Shown: one piece after another, positions 22,441 to 34,132 of the stretch
How positions within the stretch are numbered: the first letter of the stretch is position 1
How the letters are laid out: each line of letters opens with the position of its first letter
DNA from: Eucalyptus grandis
Lineage: Eukaryota > Streptophyta > Magnoliopsida > Myrtales > Myrtaceae
Direction of reading: 5' to 3'
DNA: 64,000 nt
NCBI RefSeq assembly: GCF_016545825.1
Contig: NC_052614.1
Location: 20,788,559-20,852,558 of the forward strand
Program-made: the position numbers and the translations under genes
The notes under the pieces: model-generated
The model's database searches: none
Told to the model about the DNA's origin: nothing
The model's input: only the letters and a program-made list of their open reading frames with translations

Positions 22441-23788
22441 AATGATGTGCCACCAGTAGAGAAAATTGAAGAATGCAAATTGATATTGGCAGATCAAATT
22501 CTATCCAATCCATCCATAAACTTACAAGCTTTTCAAAGTACTTTAAGGCGTGCTTGGAGAACAGACCAGGTTGACATTTCCGCTCGGTAAGTAGGCTTGT
22601 ATGTAGCTAAGTTCAAATTTGAGGTAGAAAAACAAGGTGTGTTTATGATGGGGGCCCGGCTTTTTCTAGCCATTTAGGTAGCGCATGCAAACGTTTCTGT
22701 TCGGGGAAGAGTTTTTTTTCAGAAATGGTTCTTTTCTATTTCGCTCCTGAAACAATTTCGAGTAAAAGAACCCGTTTGATAACGACACAAAATTTCTACT
22801 GGGAATAGAAAAAGAATAGAAATGCGTTTGATAACGCAACAATTTCTTTTTTGTATTTATTCATTTTTAATCTTGTCGACGGATTGCCGCCGCCTCCCGC
22901 CGCCGGCGGCGCGGCGGCGCGGGAGGCGGCCGATGGGCTTCCGGCGGCGGCCGGCGGTCGTGCGGCAGCGGTGGCGGCGGGCGGGGCGCGGCGACCAGCG
23001 ACGGAGCGCGCGCGGCGGCGGGCGGCGGCGACCGGCCGGCGACAGCGTCAGCGGCCGGCGGCGACCGACGGCGACCGGCGGCGTCCGGCGACCGGCGGCG
23101 GCGGCCGCGACCGGCGGGCGGCAGCCGGCGACCGGCGGCGGCGGCGGGCGGTGGCTCCCGGCGGTTGACGGTGGTCGCGGTAAGAAAAGGAAATAAAAGA
23201 AAATTAAAAAGAAAATCAGCTTATTTCTAGCAATTGTTCCAGGGAACAAGAAGCAACTTTTTTGCTTCTTGTTTCGTTCCCAAACCATTCTAGGGCTAAG
23301 TTTTTATTCCCCGGAACAAAAAAACAATGTGGCGTTAGCAAACAGGTTTGTTTCTTTTTTTTTGTTCCGGGAACAAAAGAAACAAAACCAAGAGAAACGA
23401 AACGTTTGCATGCACCCCCTTAGTTATCTTTAAGCCTTGGATCCCTAATACGCCGCTAGATTGTTATGACTTTTCCACTTGTGCATTTTGGGTGCAAGTC
23501 TTTGGTCTTCCGTTAAAATGGTGCTCTGAAAATATGAGAGAAAGGGCTGTCAGGCACATAGCCAAGGTACCGGAAATTCACATAGAAAATAAGGAGGGTA
23601 CTTCACTCCGAGCTGGAAAAGCAAGGATTGATCTCAATGTGCAGGAACCTTTGAATACAGGACAGTTGATCAAACTCAATGGGAAAACATTATGGCTAGA
23701 CTTTCAGTATGAATGTCTAACACATTTTTGTTATTCATGCGTTAAGCTCGGACACCATGCCATGTACTGTAAGGATTATTCTTTTTAA
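22441..23788 (+). pseudogene. LINE ORF1: DUF4283-like domain plus CCHC zinc knuckle, split by a MITE
   Basis: Before the insertion the reading is EKIEECKLILADQIL... STLRRAWR...; after it, VIFKPWIPNTP, VQVFGLPLKWCSENM, then a knuckle CYSCVKLGHHAMYC near 23730-23773. This domain order is usual for ORF1 of plant LINEs and related gag-like proteins, which bind element RNA. Taking out 22677-23419 plus one TTA gives GGPAFSSHLVIFKPW in one frame across the junction. Upstream of it (about 22588) there is an in-frame stop/shift, so the ORF was already or is now broken elsewhere too. Confidence 0.75.
22677..23419. mobile_element. PIF/Harbinger-type MITE (743 bp) nested in LINE ORF1
   Basis: Bounded by TTA on both sides (22674-22676 and 23420-23422). 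The ends are inverted: GGTAGCGCATGCAAACGTTTC on the left matches the complement of the right end, GGGGGTGCATGCAAACG. The core at 22880-23190 is extremely GC-rich (CGGCGG repeats), with AT-rich arms carrying GAACAAAAAAAC-like strings, as in 11914-12731. There is no transposase. The restored host frame confirms the boundaries. Confidence 0.85.
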
Positions 23789-24351
23789 TGAAGCTAAGAT
23801 GGAGGGAAAAGAAAAAATGGCGTACGGTCAATGGCTAAGGACGGAAGTTCGGGAACATAGCCCATACTGGAAAGCCTTTTACGAACCACAAGACATACTT
23901 GAAGCGTCGGAATAGGTCATCCCAAAAACTTCCCCACCATCACATCAGCTAGTCGCGGCTCAGCCTCCCATCGGTAACAGAACAGGGGAACTCTACCTCC
24001 CCTTAAGAGCATCGACATATCTGCCCAATGTCCTGCTCCAACAGGCCAACCATCAGTAACTCCAGCAGGTCAGCTGTCAAAAACTCCAACAACAGTAGCA
24101 ATGGATCTTGTCTGTGCCATGATGAAATCTCCTCAAGACCTGGTAGTGGGCTCCTCTAACCCAAAGAAGACAAAGCAAACCAGAATCAACACCAAAGCAG
24201 GCACAAGCAAAAAATTGAAGCAGTATACTCCTTATGTTCCATGACTAAATCAACACGATGACACACAACTTATGGATACTCCGATCTTGGAAGCCGAAGA
24301 AGTCGGCCAATGGGCTATGGTGGCTTGCCCAAAAAAGCCACCAAGTGAAAA

Positions 24352-25159
24352 ATGAAACTTTTGAGCTGGAACTGCCAAGGGTTGGGCAATCACCTGACAG
24401 TTAAATCCCTCAAGGCCTTAGTGGCTAATGAGAGGCCCAACGTTATTTTTTTGATGGAAACTAAGAACCAAGAAGTCGTAGTTCGACGGATGCAAAAGAG
24501 ACTCAAATATCCTAACTCTTTTTTACTGAATCCCATTGGTTTAGCTGAGGGGATGGCTCTTTTTTGGAATGACCAGTTAAATCTAATGTTGGAACGCTCT
24601 GCTTTGGAGTTTTTTGATGTCATTTGCACTGATCTAATGGGAGGTAATTAGATGAGACTCACCTGCCTTCATGCCCCGTCTACTATCCAGCAACGCCATC
24701 TGTTATGGGCAACCTTGCGGCTTATCAGCGCCTCGAACCCCTTTCCATGGATTTGTGTCGGTGACTTCAGTGAAATACTCTATCATTGGGAAAAAAAATA
24801 GGTAAGCGCTTCGCCAATTCTCATAGAATGCAATCTTTTAGAGATGTATTACATGACTATTCACTCATGGACATAGAAAGCAAAGGCTGGTGATGACTTT
24901 TACCTGGATGAATCATAGGGCTGGTGATGACTTTGTCAAGGAAAGATTGGATAGGGCTCTATGTACTCTGGATTGGTGTCTCACTTTCCTTGACGCTGAA
25001 GTGTTTGCTTTACCTGCGATGGGGTCGGATCATAGCCCCTTGCTTTTAACCACTGAAGCCTTACCTTGTCGACATCATCGGCCCTTCATCTTCGAAACTT
25101 TTTGGATCCAAGACCTTGACTACTGTGACATCGTTGCTCGGTCATGGAACTCCACATAG
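24352..25159 (+). pseudogene. LINE ORF2 N-terminus: endonuclease domain, interrupted
   Basis: Starts MKLLSWNCQGLGN, the usual opening of plant LINE ORF2, with VIFLMETK (catalytic Glu region) following. A TAG at 24649 ends the first block. A second block continues with FPWICVGDFSE, and a third (24890-25159) with RLDRALCTLDW and the terminal GSDHSPLLL motif of APE-type endonucleases. This enzyme nicks target DNA for target-primed reverse transcription. Stops and frame changes exclude function. Confidence 0.85.
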
Positions 25160-25394
25160 TCACCTACTTTCGCCCTACCATCCAAACTAAAGGCGGTTTC
25201 CGTCGCTCTGGCTCAATAGAGTAGATCAAAATTTTCCAGGGGACATCATCAACTTGCAACTTTGCACCAGCATCTTCAAAGTCACACTAATAAGACCCTT
25301 CATCACTATGACGCATCGTTGGTTACTCACTTGAAAGAACAAATTCAGAAATTATGGCAACAAGAAGAACAATTTTGGTCGATGCACTCTAGGA

Positions 25395-25666
25395 TAAACT
25401 AAATTTATTCTTTTTATGTTATATTTTAAAGGACAGCTGTAGTTGTTTAAGAGAAATCTAGTCCAGCAACCAAGAGCAATTGAGTTTCCATTTTCATGCT
25501 CGACACATGCGATTTTTATCTTTGGTTGATGAATTATTGATATGATCATTTTCATGTTTATATAAAAATAATTATTATATCCACTGCAAGTGTAAGAAAT
25601 AATTTATATACTTCATCATCGGATGATTGACACATGGACAAATTTGATCACAAAACTAACTCCAAA
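25395..25666. other. TNL 3' flank, left part, ending in target site CCAAA
   Basis: Matches the 3' flanks of the other TNL copies (for example 4915-5160), including GATTTTTATCTTTGGTTG near 25510. It belongs to copy B and is separated from the rest of its flank by the solo LTR. Confidence 0.7.
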
Positions 25667-28600
25667 TGTCACGCCCCGATCCTCGGGCACGCACACATTC
25701 TTCAAAACTTGGTCGATTTTATAATGTGATATCCCAAGACTATGTATCGCCGACCCTTTCATTTATTAAGCACATGCGGAAGCAGTTAAAATGCCCAAAC
25801 AATAAAACAATGGGATAAAAAAGCAGAATCGCAACTCACAAAAACTAGGACATACCTTTATACATACCGGGCTAGTTTATTTACATCGCCAGCCGATATT
25901 TACGAGGTCTAACAAAAAGATTGGTTGACAAAATTTGCTGTCCTAGGACAAACTATTCGGACTCGACTTCTGGACCCTCAAAGTCTACTTGATCCGGGCG
26001 AGACGACGGGTCTTCCACGTCACCGTCAGGTAAGTCCGCTTGTTCCACACCCTTGGCCGCATCAATCACTTCGGCAAGGACATCGAAGCTTAAAAGGGGG
26101 CCTATTCTTAAACCATATGGAGTGGTTCGGAACCAGGCTCTAAAAAGATTGGGTACTTCCTGATTTAGGGTCTCTTCAGCCTAAACTGAAGTTACCACCA
26201 ACTCATATGTCCAAACGCTCCTTGGATCAGGAAAAGCATAGACCCGATCGGTCGTTCTCGTAGGACAACCATATCGGCTAGGGGGATCTGCCATCTCCGA
26301 ACTTGAAAATGTTGTCCCACAACCGGGATGAGACTACGTCTCAGCGAGTTCTACCCCACTAAGGCCCGATTAGTAAACTATTATACTACAGGCTGCCTAA
26401 ACACGCACAGGGCAAAGGACTTACCTTGGCCTCAGATCCCACCTGCAAGTCAGTACAATTCATAATAGGCACCCAAGCAATTATATCACTGATCGAAGCA
26501 TCGATCAAATCGACCTAGTCGATTACATGTCAATCAAACCATCTCATGGTCATTTCCAATCAATCAGTCAATTCACAACATCATATCAAAGCAATGATCA
26601 ATCGACCTAGTCGATTACATGTCATCACGACCCATGCTTGGTCGGCACATTCAATATTATCTATAAGTCCGACCATATTCCAGGACTGCTCACTCTAAGC
26701 CGATATATAGATAGTATAGCTCGCACTAAGCGATAGGGTTAAGGTATCTTTGCTCTCGCTAAACTGACATATCGCCCGTAGGCTGATATAGTATACCAGT
26801 ATACTGCTCTTGCTAAGCTGACATATCGCCCGTAGGCTGATATATCTCGCTAAGCTGACATATCGCCCATAGTCTGATATAGTATACCCCCAATGCTCAC
26901 ACTAAGCTGATAAAGTGTACTGCTCGTGCTAAGCTGACATATCGCTCGTAGGCTGATATAGTACACCAGTATACTGTTCTCGCTAAGCTAACATATCAGA
27001 GCCCGTAGGATGATATAGTATACTATCCGACCATTCAATCCATTCCATCTTTTATCCTTCTCGATAAAATAGCTATGTGTGGGGACACGGTCGGCCTTAG
27101 CCAAAATATAATATTTCCCTTTCCATAACTCCCACATTTTCTATAGTCCACTCAAATATTTTTGGCATTATTAATCGATGCCCTAACATTTTTCAATTAA
27201 TAACCAATGATTATCCAATTAAAGAATAATTCATTCTTTCACAAATAATTCAATTCAGCATGAAATAGAGCCCAATTAAATAAACAGATCATGCCAAGAG
27301 AATCGGCATAAAATTTCAGTCACTGACCATCCCAGGTTGAATTTACTCGGGAAATAAATAATTAAATAATTAATTTCGGAAAATAAATAAATAAATACAA
27401 TAAATTCAATTTAGCACAATATAAAGCTCAATTAAATAAACGGACTGCATCACGATCATCAGCATAGAATTCCGATTAGGTCGTGGCTATCCCCGCCTAA
27501 TTTCCGGAAAATAAATAATTTATTAAATTAATTTCGAAAATTAATAATTAAATACTAAAAATCCAATTTAGGCCCATAATGCCTGATTGGACGCCAAAAC
27601 GAATCGGGAAAAATCCCGAGATGCATTCGATAATTATTAGAAGCTCTCTATTTGCTAATGATTAAGTCTAACCACCTAACATGCATCATTAAGTCACTAA
27701 TTTAATTGTTCTAAATTAATCTAACCACCTAAGTGTACTTAATTAAATCTAACCAACCTTAAGCATAATTAGCCAACTAATCAGGAATTAGTGAGATTAC
27801 TCACTTGATTAAAGATTTGATCGGATCAAATCGACGAGCACGCGACAAGGCTCGATTCTCTCCAAAGCGATTCCGACAACCGGGGTTGAGACGGCTCAAA
27901 AACGGGCCACGGGGTCTTCAAACCCTTGCTGGAAACTGAAGAAATAGACTGCTGAAATGGGTTGCCTTCTTCCACTCAAACGGACCTCTTAGAATTGAAC
28001 CGGTGTAGACGTGGGTTGGGCCGAGCTACTGAGAACAGAAAGGCCGAAGTTGCTGCCGAAGGGGCCACGACTTCCACGTTGGAGATGAGTCCCACACGCT
28101 GGAGAGCTGACTGCCAAAGTGGGGGCGTCCGCGACTTCTGTGGAGGGGCAGACTAAGCACGAAAAGGGACAAACAACCGCACAATCGAAGGAAGCAGCGT
28201 CGTCGATTCTGGTGGACCACGCTTCGACTGATTAAGGAAAGAGACAGCACGTGCAGATGGGAGAAGTCATGCGAGGAAGTGGACAGCAACCGCACCAAAG
28301 GAGAGAAGACTCCTTCGGTCTTGATGAGGGAGACGGCGAACAGTGCAGAAACCGAATGGGACGTTTGTCCACGTCGCCAAGAGAAAGAGAGAGAGATATT
28401 TATTTATGGGATAAGCAAGGACTCGGTCAAACAGGGAAATTGAATTCTGCAGGGAGAGACAGTCGGTGGGGCATGAACCGAGAGGGAGAGGATGTGCGGA
28501 TGGTATTCACGCACAAGGAAAAGTAAAAAGGAACGTGCGTGGAAGGGGAAGGAGAGAGAGAATAAGTGTGCGGGTGAGACGGGGGCAACGTCGGCCAGAG

Positions 28601-29653
28601 GGGCACACGCCAAAAGAAAAAAAAAGAAATAGGGAGATGAGAAAGAATTAAATATTCTTGCTTGAGCTTCGGATGATCAGGAAGCATGCACGATGGAGAA
28701 GAGGTGTACATGGCCGAGAGTGTCAAGGGAAAAGGAACCAAAATGCTGAATAAAACACTTTATACTCACCTTCAATTAACATTATTGATTGGTCATCCTA
28801 GGCCAAATTCTTCATCAATTGTACATTTGAAATCTAATTGAAGGCGGTCCTTTAATCCCACGAATTTTCTTCAAATTTGACTTTTACCTCGCTTTTCTTA
28901 GCATTCGATATTCTGAACAAACAAATCCATTTGAGGTCCAATTCGAATCTGGAAAAAGCCCAAACAACTTTCATTTACCGATTCGCCTACACCAGATGCC
29001 AAATATCTCTTCGAATTGGCCAATCCATATTTCCGTTTATTTTCCAAATCGTCCATATTAATTTCCTGAAAAAAGATCCCGACTCTTCATAATTTCCTCA
29101 AAATGTGAGTCATCGCTCTTAGATGACCCATGACACGACATGACTTCCAATTTAAAATCGCGGTTATTTTCAATCGAACGTGTTTTTAGTGTGACCTTAT
29201 CTACCGGGTAGCTTTTAGGAATTTTTTTTGTGCAATTGATCCGTGGTTGATTTTCTTCAAACCACAAGACTCTCGATATTCGTGAAATTCTCAATGTTTC
29301 AAATACGGGCACAGAGTACCCAAAACGACATAAAATTGGTTTAGTGCCGACCGATGAGAATTTTGCAATCAGGTGGCATCACCCACACTTGATCACACAT
29401 CTCAGTCGAATCGACCTATCTCCGATCTCTGATCGATTTTGACAATGCCGTAATGACCTTTGCAGACTAGCACAGTCGAGTAGTCGATTCTTGGTCGAAT
29501 TCTCAAATCTATTGCGTTTAAAATCCCTGAATGGCTTCACCGAATAGGCCAGTTATCTCATGAGTAGCCAACTCAGAGAAAACCCTATAGTAACGTTGAC
29601 AAAAGGCCCATCTTATCCAATCGAAATCAGAACATGAAATTCAGGATGTCACA
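25667..29653. mobile_element. Solo LTR, 3,987 bp, with 5-bp target duplication
   Basis: Begins TGTCACGCCCCGATC and ends AGGATGTCACA, the TG...CA ends of an LTR. It is flanked on both sides by CCAAA (25662-25666 and 29654-29658). Sequence on either side is continuous with TNL 3' flank seen intact in other copies. No primer site, gag or pol occurs inside, so it is one LTR left after LTR-LTR recombination. The length is far above the usual 0.3-2 kb. Very long LTRs with this kind of start are known in some Ty3/gypsy chromoviruses (Tekay/Del), which is my tentative placement. Small open frames at 27960-28650 are probably not genes. Confidence 0.88.
26690..27033. repeat. Tandem repeat inside the solo LTR
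   Basis: At least five imperfect copies of a unit containing GCTAAGCTGACATATCGCCC followed by a GTAGGCTGATATAGTATAC-like part, in variable arrangements of about 35-60 bp. Units differ by substitutions and partial deletion, as in replication-slippage minisatellites common in long gypsy LTRs. Confidence 0.9.
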
Positions 29654-29823
29654 CCAAATATACGTCAACCATTAAAGGATGAATGTTTTTTTTTTTTGGT
29701 CACTAACGGTATACCTAACAATAATCCATAAACTTATATAAAAATGTATTATAAATGAATTATTATGAGAGAGAGAGAGAGATGGAAGCAAACGGAACAA
29801 GGGAAAATGACGAAATGTTATGC
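29654..29823. other. TNL 3' flank, right part
   Basis: Starts with the second CCAAA target copy and continues through a GAGAGAGAGAGA run (29769-29780) to the LRR stop of copy B. It corresponds to 2190-2336 in copy C. Confidence 0.7.
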
Positions 29824-31575
29824 CTAATGCATGCATTTCTGAAATATAAAATATAAAAACATAAATGAAAGGTTAGAAGGAAGGTGCACCTTGTCGAATG
29901 TGCTCATCGACCTGTGAAGAATCATCTCTTTGTAATCCCTGTGAGTACCATCATAATCACTTAGTTTTGCGCAATAATAGACTCCAATTTTGCATTCATT
30001 TGGTATTTTTGAGTTGGATACATCAGTCAACATTTCCAACTATTCACACTCGTCAAAAAACAAAAAATCCAAAAGCTTTAATTTTTCGAGGCCCTCAACA
30101 ACCCTTAGCCCATTGCACTTGCACATCTTTAAAGTCTTCAGCTTCTTCAAGTTTGATAGACCACACAACCCTCCCAAGGAATCGCAGTTTGTAACTTCAA
30201 GTATCTTTAATGATTCCATTGTACTATGAAATCAAATTTCAAGTAGCTTTGGGCAACCTAAAACTTCCATTTGATAGAGCTTCCTCAAACTTGATGAAAT
30301 AATTGACAATTCCTCGAGAAACTCGCAATCTCTCTCATGCAAATTTCTCAATAGTTCAAGCCCATCGAGTTGAATTTTCCTTAATAGAGAGTGATTAAGA
30401 CCCAATCTGGACAAATATTTAAAAATGGAAAATTGTGGTCCAACATTTACGGAGTCAAAACTGTCCATGCAAGAAAAGAAGTTCTCTAAGTCGAGGTAAG
30501 CAACCCAACTCCGTAAATGGCACATGAATATCTGAAAGGCACAAGCTCAACTTCTCTAGCTTACACAACTTTCCAACCCCTTGCAATTGAAGAGTTCTCA
30601 TTGGGTTTGATGCCTGAGGAAGTACTTGTCCAAAGCCGTTAGAAAGAAGCAACTCCATTAGATTTGTGAGGTTACCGAGATCCGGAACTAACTGTAATGA
30701 TGTGGATTGAACAAGTAGGCAATTCAAACTTGGGGGAAGCTTTGGCAACTCTTGAAGCTCATCACAATATGTTAAATCCAACTTTTGGAGTCGCATGAAG
30801 GAATTGATTGTTGTCGGCACTGCACAAACACTAGTATGTGATATCTCTAGAATAGTTAGAGACAAAAGTCCACCAATTTCAGTGGGAAGTTCGCCTGCAA
30901 GTGGACTATATGAGGCATGGAGCTCCTCCAACCTCTCAAGCATTCCATTAATACTAGGTAACCTCCTTATCCAACTCGGGCTCATCCACATCACCTTCAA
31001 TTGCTTGAGATTTTTTATCGAATCAGTAACTTATCAAATCTTGTCCATGAGATATTCAAATTTTGTAATGATGTCAAGTTGCCTATTGATTCTGGAAGCT
31101 CCCTCAAATCTCGACAATAAAGGAGTGAAAGGAACTCTAGTTGCGTAAGCTCTCCAATAGATATTGGAAGTTCCACAATTGGCGTGTGTGATAGATTAAG
31201 ATATGATAGGTGTTTTGCATTGTCAGTAGAATTAGGTAAACTTGTAATTTGTGTGAATGATACATCCAACTTAGACAATGATGCTAATTTCCCAATAGAG
31301 CATGGAAGTTTCTCCATTTCATCACAATTTTTCAAAGAGAAGTGTTTCAGATTCACCAGTCCTCCGATCTCTTCAGGCAAAGTTCGAAGACTCGAACAAC
31401 AAATAATGTCCAAGTGAGTAAGACCTTTTAGCTTCCCTATAGAGTAGTCAACTTCTTGCAAGTTTTGACATGCATCAAGGGACAATCTTTCCAAACTCAG
31501 GCATCTAGAAAAGTCTGGAGTCCGTTTCAATCCTTTACATCTTGAGAGATAAAGAACTTTCAATTTGTTTGCCAT
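29824..31575 (-). pseudogene. TNL copy B, exon 4: LRR domain, broken
   Basis: LRR repeats in the same order as copies A, C and D, in three frames with two nonsense codons. The acceptor dinucleotide directly before the exon is AA instead of AG (31576-31577). The region ends FLYFIFQK-like before a stop at 29824. Confidence 0.8.
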
Positions 31576-31662
31576 TTGCAAAAGTTGTTGAAATATTATT
31601 AGAGATGATCAAAGAGATAATACTATGTGTACATTTGAGTGAATAGAAGTACGAATTCACAC

Positions 31663-31948
31663 CTTGAAAATGTGCCATCCACCCCAAATGTTGGTGTTTT
31701 CATTGCCTGAAAGTTCGAAAACTACTAGGATTTTCAAGTGCAAATTGGCCATTCTACAATCTAGAGGAGGATAAAACCAAGAAAGCCATCTTAGCTCCAG
31801 GAGATAATTATTGATGTCTCCAACAAATGTCACTACATCTAACTTGAGGAATTTCAACTAAGGCATCCTCTCAAGTTCTTCATTCACAATGATGATGGGA
31901 TCGGAACCATGTTCATCTAAATTGAGTGCTTGAACTTTATCCTTTTCT
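31663..31948 (-). pseudogene. TNL copy B, exon 3: linker/first LRR with nonsense codon
   Basis: Acceptor ATTTGCAG; donor CAAG/GTGTGA. Aligns with copy A exon 3, with ERMP followed by TAG (31858-31860) where copy A has Asn, then LKFLKL, FVGDINNYL, RWLSW and GGWHIFK. Confidence 0.75.
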
Positions 31949-32087
31949 CTGCAAATAGAAAACATCGATAAGCACAAGCACGCGAACATTAAATTTGTCA
32001 TTCACAATAGTCAAAAGGAAACTTTTGAATGGGAAGTAGGAAATTAAGTGTGCGGTTAATAACATATGGATCCTACTTTAACTTTAC

Positions 32088-33191
32088 CTCTTTGGACCTT
32101 AATACTTCTAGAGCTTTTTCGCAATTCCACAACCTACTACGCCTTGTTAGATTCCGAGTACATTCTTGGCGCACAATGTCTCTTCCAAGGTCTATCAACT
32201 GATCATGCATCCATATACCATCATCACTAACAATTTCAATCAAACACAAATCAGTAAGTTTTTTCAAAGAGCTATGTGGGTATAGATGGTAAGCATTCCA
32301 AAAGTACATTGCCCATGATTTCTTTTCATATATGAAGAAGCATGCAATATCGAGAAAAATTTCTTTTTCCACATCTCCTAATGCATCATAGCTTACCTTT
32401 AACTTATCCCGAACTTTATCATGAGGTACATTCTCCAACCTTTTTGGCATTTCTTTCCATACTTCCTCTGTTTGGTGACAAAGATAGGAACTTATGACTT
32501 CAAGAGCCAATGGGAGTCCCCCGGTCGTGGATACAATTTCTTGAGAGAGACTTTGATGAGTACCGGGAGTAGTGACATTGTTAAAGGCATGCAAGCTGAA
32601 AAGCTCCAGCGCTTTATCATGATCCATTTGCTTTTTACTTCATAAGCTAAGATTCCCTCCTCTTCTTCCAGAATCTGTTTATCCCTTGTTGTAATGATAA
32701 TCCTACTCCCAAGACCAAAAGTGTCAGGCCCCCTCACTAGTTTCTTAAGTTGTTCTTTCTTGTCTAGATCATCTAGAACAATGAGAACTTTCTTAGAACC
32801 AACTCTTCTTCTTTTGCTATCTATCCATTCATCGGTGTTGGAAAGCTTTTCCATAAATCTAGAATCAAAGATGTCGGATTCCAACTATTTTTGCAGATCT
32901 ACTAGGCCATTTCTGTTTGATGATTCTCTAATGTCGCCGATGAAGCTGCATTGACCATCAAAATGAAGACATAATTCATTGAAAACAATCTTAGAAAGAG
33001 TAGTTTTACCGATGCCCCCCATTCCATAGATTCCAACGAAACGCACACTAGGGCCAGAGTCAACATTTAACGACTCCATTATGGCTTCTACTTGTTCGTG
33101 TACCCCAACCAATTTGCTGTCTAGAGGTCTTAGTTTTACTTTCAGCTTATGCAGAATCTCTTTCACAACGAGTTCAATAACTTCACCGTGC
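32088..33191 (-). pseudogene. TNL copy B, exon 2: NB-ARC domain with premature stop
   Basis: Enters at HGEVIEL after a TTTGTGGCAG acceptor. Motifs: GMGGIGKTT P-loop, VLIVLDDLD, SRIIITTRD, GGLPLALEV, FLDIACFF, WMHDQLIDLG. TAG replaces the Gln codon in LQKQL (32885-32887), and the frame changes near 32630, before the DHDKALELF helix. The donor is GAG/GTAAAG. Confidence 0.85.
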
Positions 33192-33653
33192 CTGCCACAA
33201 ACCAAACACTTTAAGTAAAAGAAAACAAATAACAATCTCACTACTACTTCCTAGCAGATAGCATTTGAGTTGGATTGCCACTACAAGTCTCAGGTAAGTT
33301 CAATAAGGCTAGAAGAATTTGGTTCAATAGATTCCGTAGGATATGATTGGTGTCATGCCAATAAACTTACAATTTCCCCCTATTTCTAAGAATAAAGATG
33401 TTTCTTTGTAGTCCAAATTACAGACATCATTTTATAATTAGATCAAATTCAATCGTATGTCTGTCCTTGGGTGAGAAATAAAATTTATTACTCATATACC
33501 AAAAACCGGTTTGTATATGACGCATCAACTGATATGTTTCATGTCGAATTTCGAAACACTCCGGCTTGTTTTCACTATAATTGACAAGAATAATAAGAGA
33601 GTAGCATTTCGAGTGAAGCTTGAAGAAAGTTCCGTTAATAAAAGTTTACTTAC

Positions 33654-34132
33654 GGTTTCCCTTGGACTTCCCATCCCTTGATCTCAGCCACTTTTCTCAG
33701 AGCCAAATCCCATCGTTGCCTGATCTCGCTGCCGTGCCTCCGCTCGTGCTTCTCCAAGTCCTCCACGTACACCTCCGTCCTGAGCTTGACGTCCAAGGGC
33801 GTGACATCAAAGAAGATGGGTAGGATCAACGGTTTCCCGGTCGATTCGTTGAGCTCCATCACACGAGCGAGCTCATTGAGGCACCAAGCGCTTGAAGAGT
33901 AGCCTCTGGAGCGAACTGGTATGCAGATCTTGGATTCGCCGACCGCTCTCAGGAGATCATCGATCCGATCACCAGCGTGAAGCTCTTCGCTGTCTTTGTA
34001 GGTGATGATCCCCTGGCCAACCATGGTCCGGTAGAGGCAGATGGTGAAGTTGTCGCGAGTGTCGGGCCCTCTGAAGCTCAGGAAAACATCGTACTGGGTC
34101 GCCGACGCGCCGGAACCTCCAGTTGCTGCCAT
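33654..34132 (-). pseudogene. TNL copy B, exon 1: TIR domain (open)
   Basis: 479 nt starting MAATGGSGASATQYDVFLSF, ending at a CC/GTAAGT donor in phase 2. Contains FRGPDTRDNF, AGDRIDDLL, ESKICIPV and AWCLNELARV with the catalytic-position Glu, then LPIFFDVTP. It is the same length as in copy A and very similar, so purifying selection or recent duplication of the TIR exon is plausible. Confidence 0.88.

Larger units (their letters stand above)
21879..25394 (+). mobile_element. Non-LTR retrotransposon (plant LINE), lacking reverse transcriptase
   Basis: Plus-strand remains of a plant L1-type LINE: ORF1 with a DUF4283-like nucleic-acid-binding region and a CCHC knuckle (22440-23788), then an ORF2 start with an apurinic-type endonuclease (24352-25160). 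Sequence stops at about 25394, before any RT motif, and joins TNL 3' flank directly. LINE copies are normally cut at the 5' end, so loss of the 3' half points to later recombination or deletion. ORF2 has several stops (24649, 25157). A 743-bp MITE is nested at 22677-23419. Confidence 0.8.
29824..34132 (-). pseudogene. TNL copy B: TIR-NB-ARC-LRR resistance gene with nonsense and splice mutations
   Basis: Same four-exon plan as copy A: TIR 34132-33654, NB-ARC 33191-32088, linker 31948-31663, LRR 31575-29824. The role would be that of an intracellular effector receptor. The TIR exon is open. Damage elsewhere: TAG at 32885-32887 in the NB-ARC (Gln in copy A), a frameshift near 32630, TAG at 31858-31860 in exon 3, acceptor AG to AA at 31576-31577 before the LRR exon, frameshifts near 31020 and 30500, and stops at 30232-30234 and 30040-30042. 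Only a TIR-only or TIR-partial-NB product could be made. Upstream DNA is cut by the pararetrovirus and downstream by the solo LTR. Confidence 0.88.

Noticed and set aside
22822..23288. Three overlapping Arg/Gly-rich open frames
   Set aside because: They come from CGG-repeat sequence inside the MITE at 22677-23419.
26690..27033. CRISPR-like spaced repeats
   Set aside because: Units are imperfect, vary in length, have no unique spacers and lie in a plant LTR; it is a minisatellite.
27962..28741. Possible small genes in the GC-richer part of the solo LTR
   Set aside because: Several short overlapping frames on both strands, without domain or splice context, inside a defined LTR.
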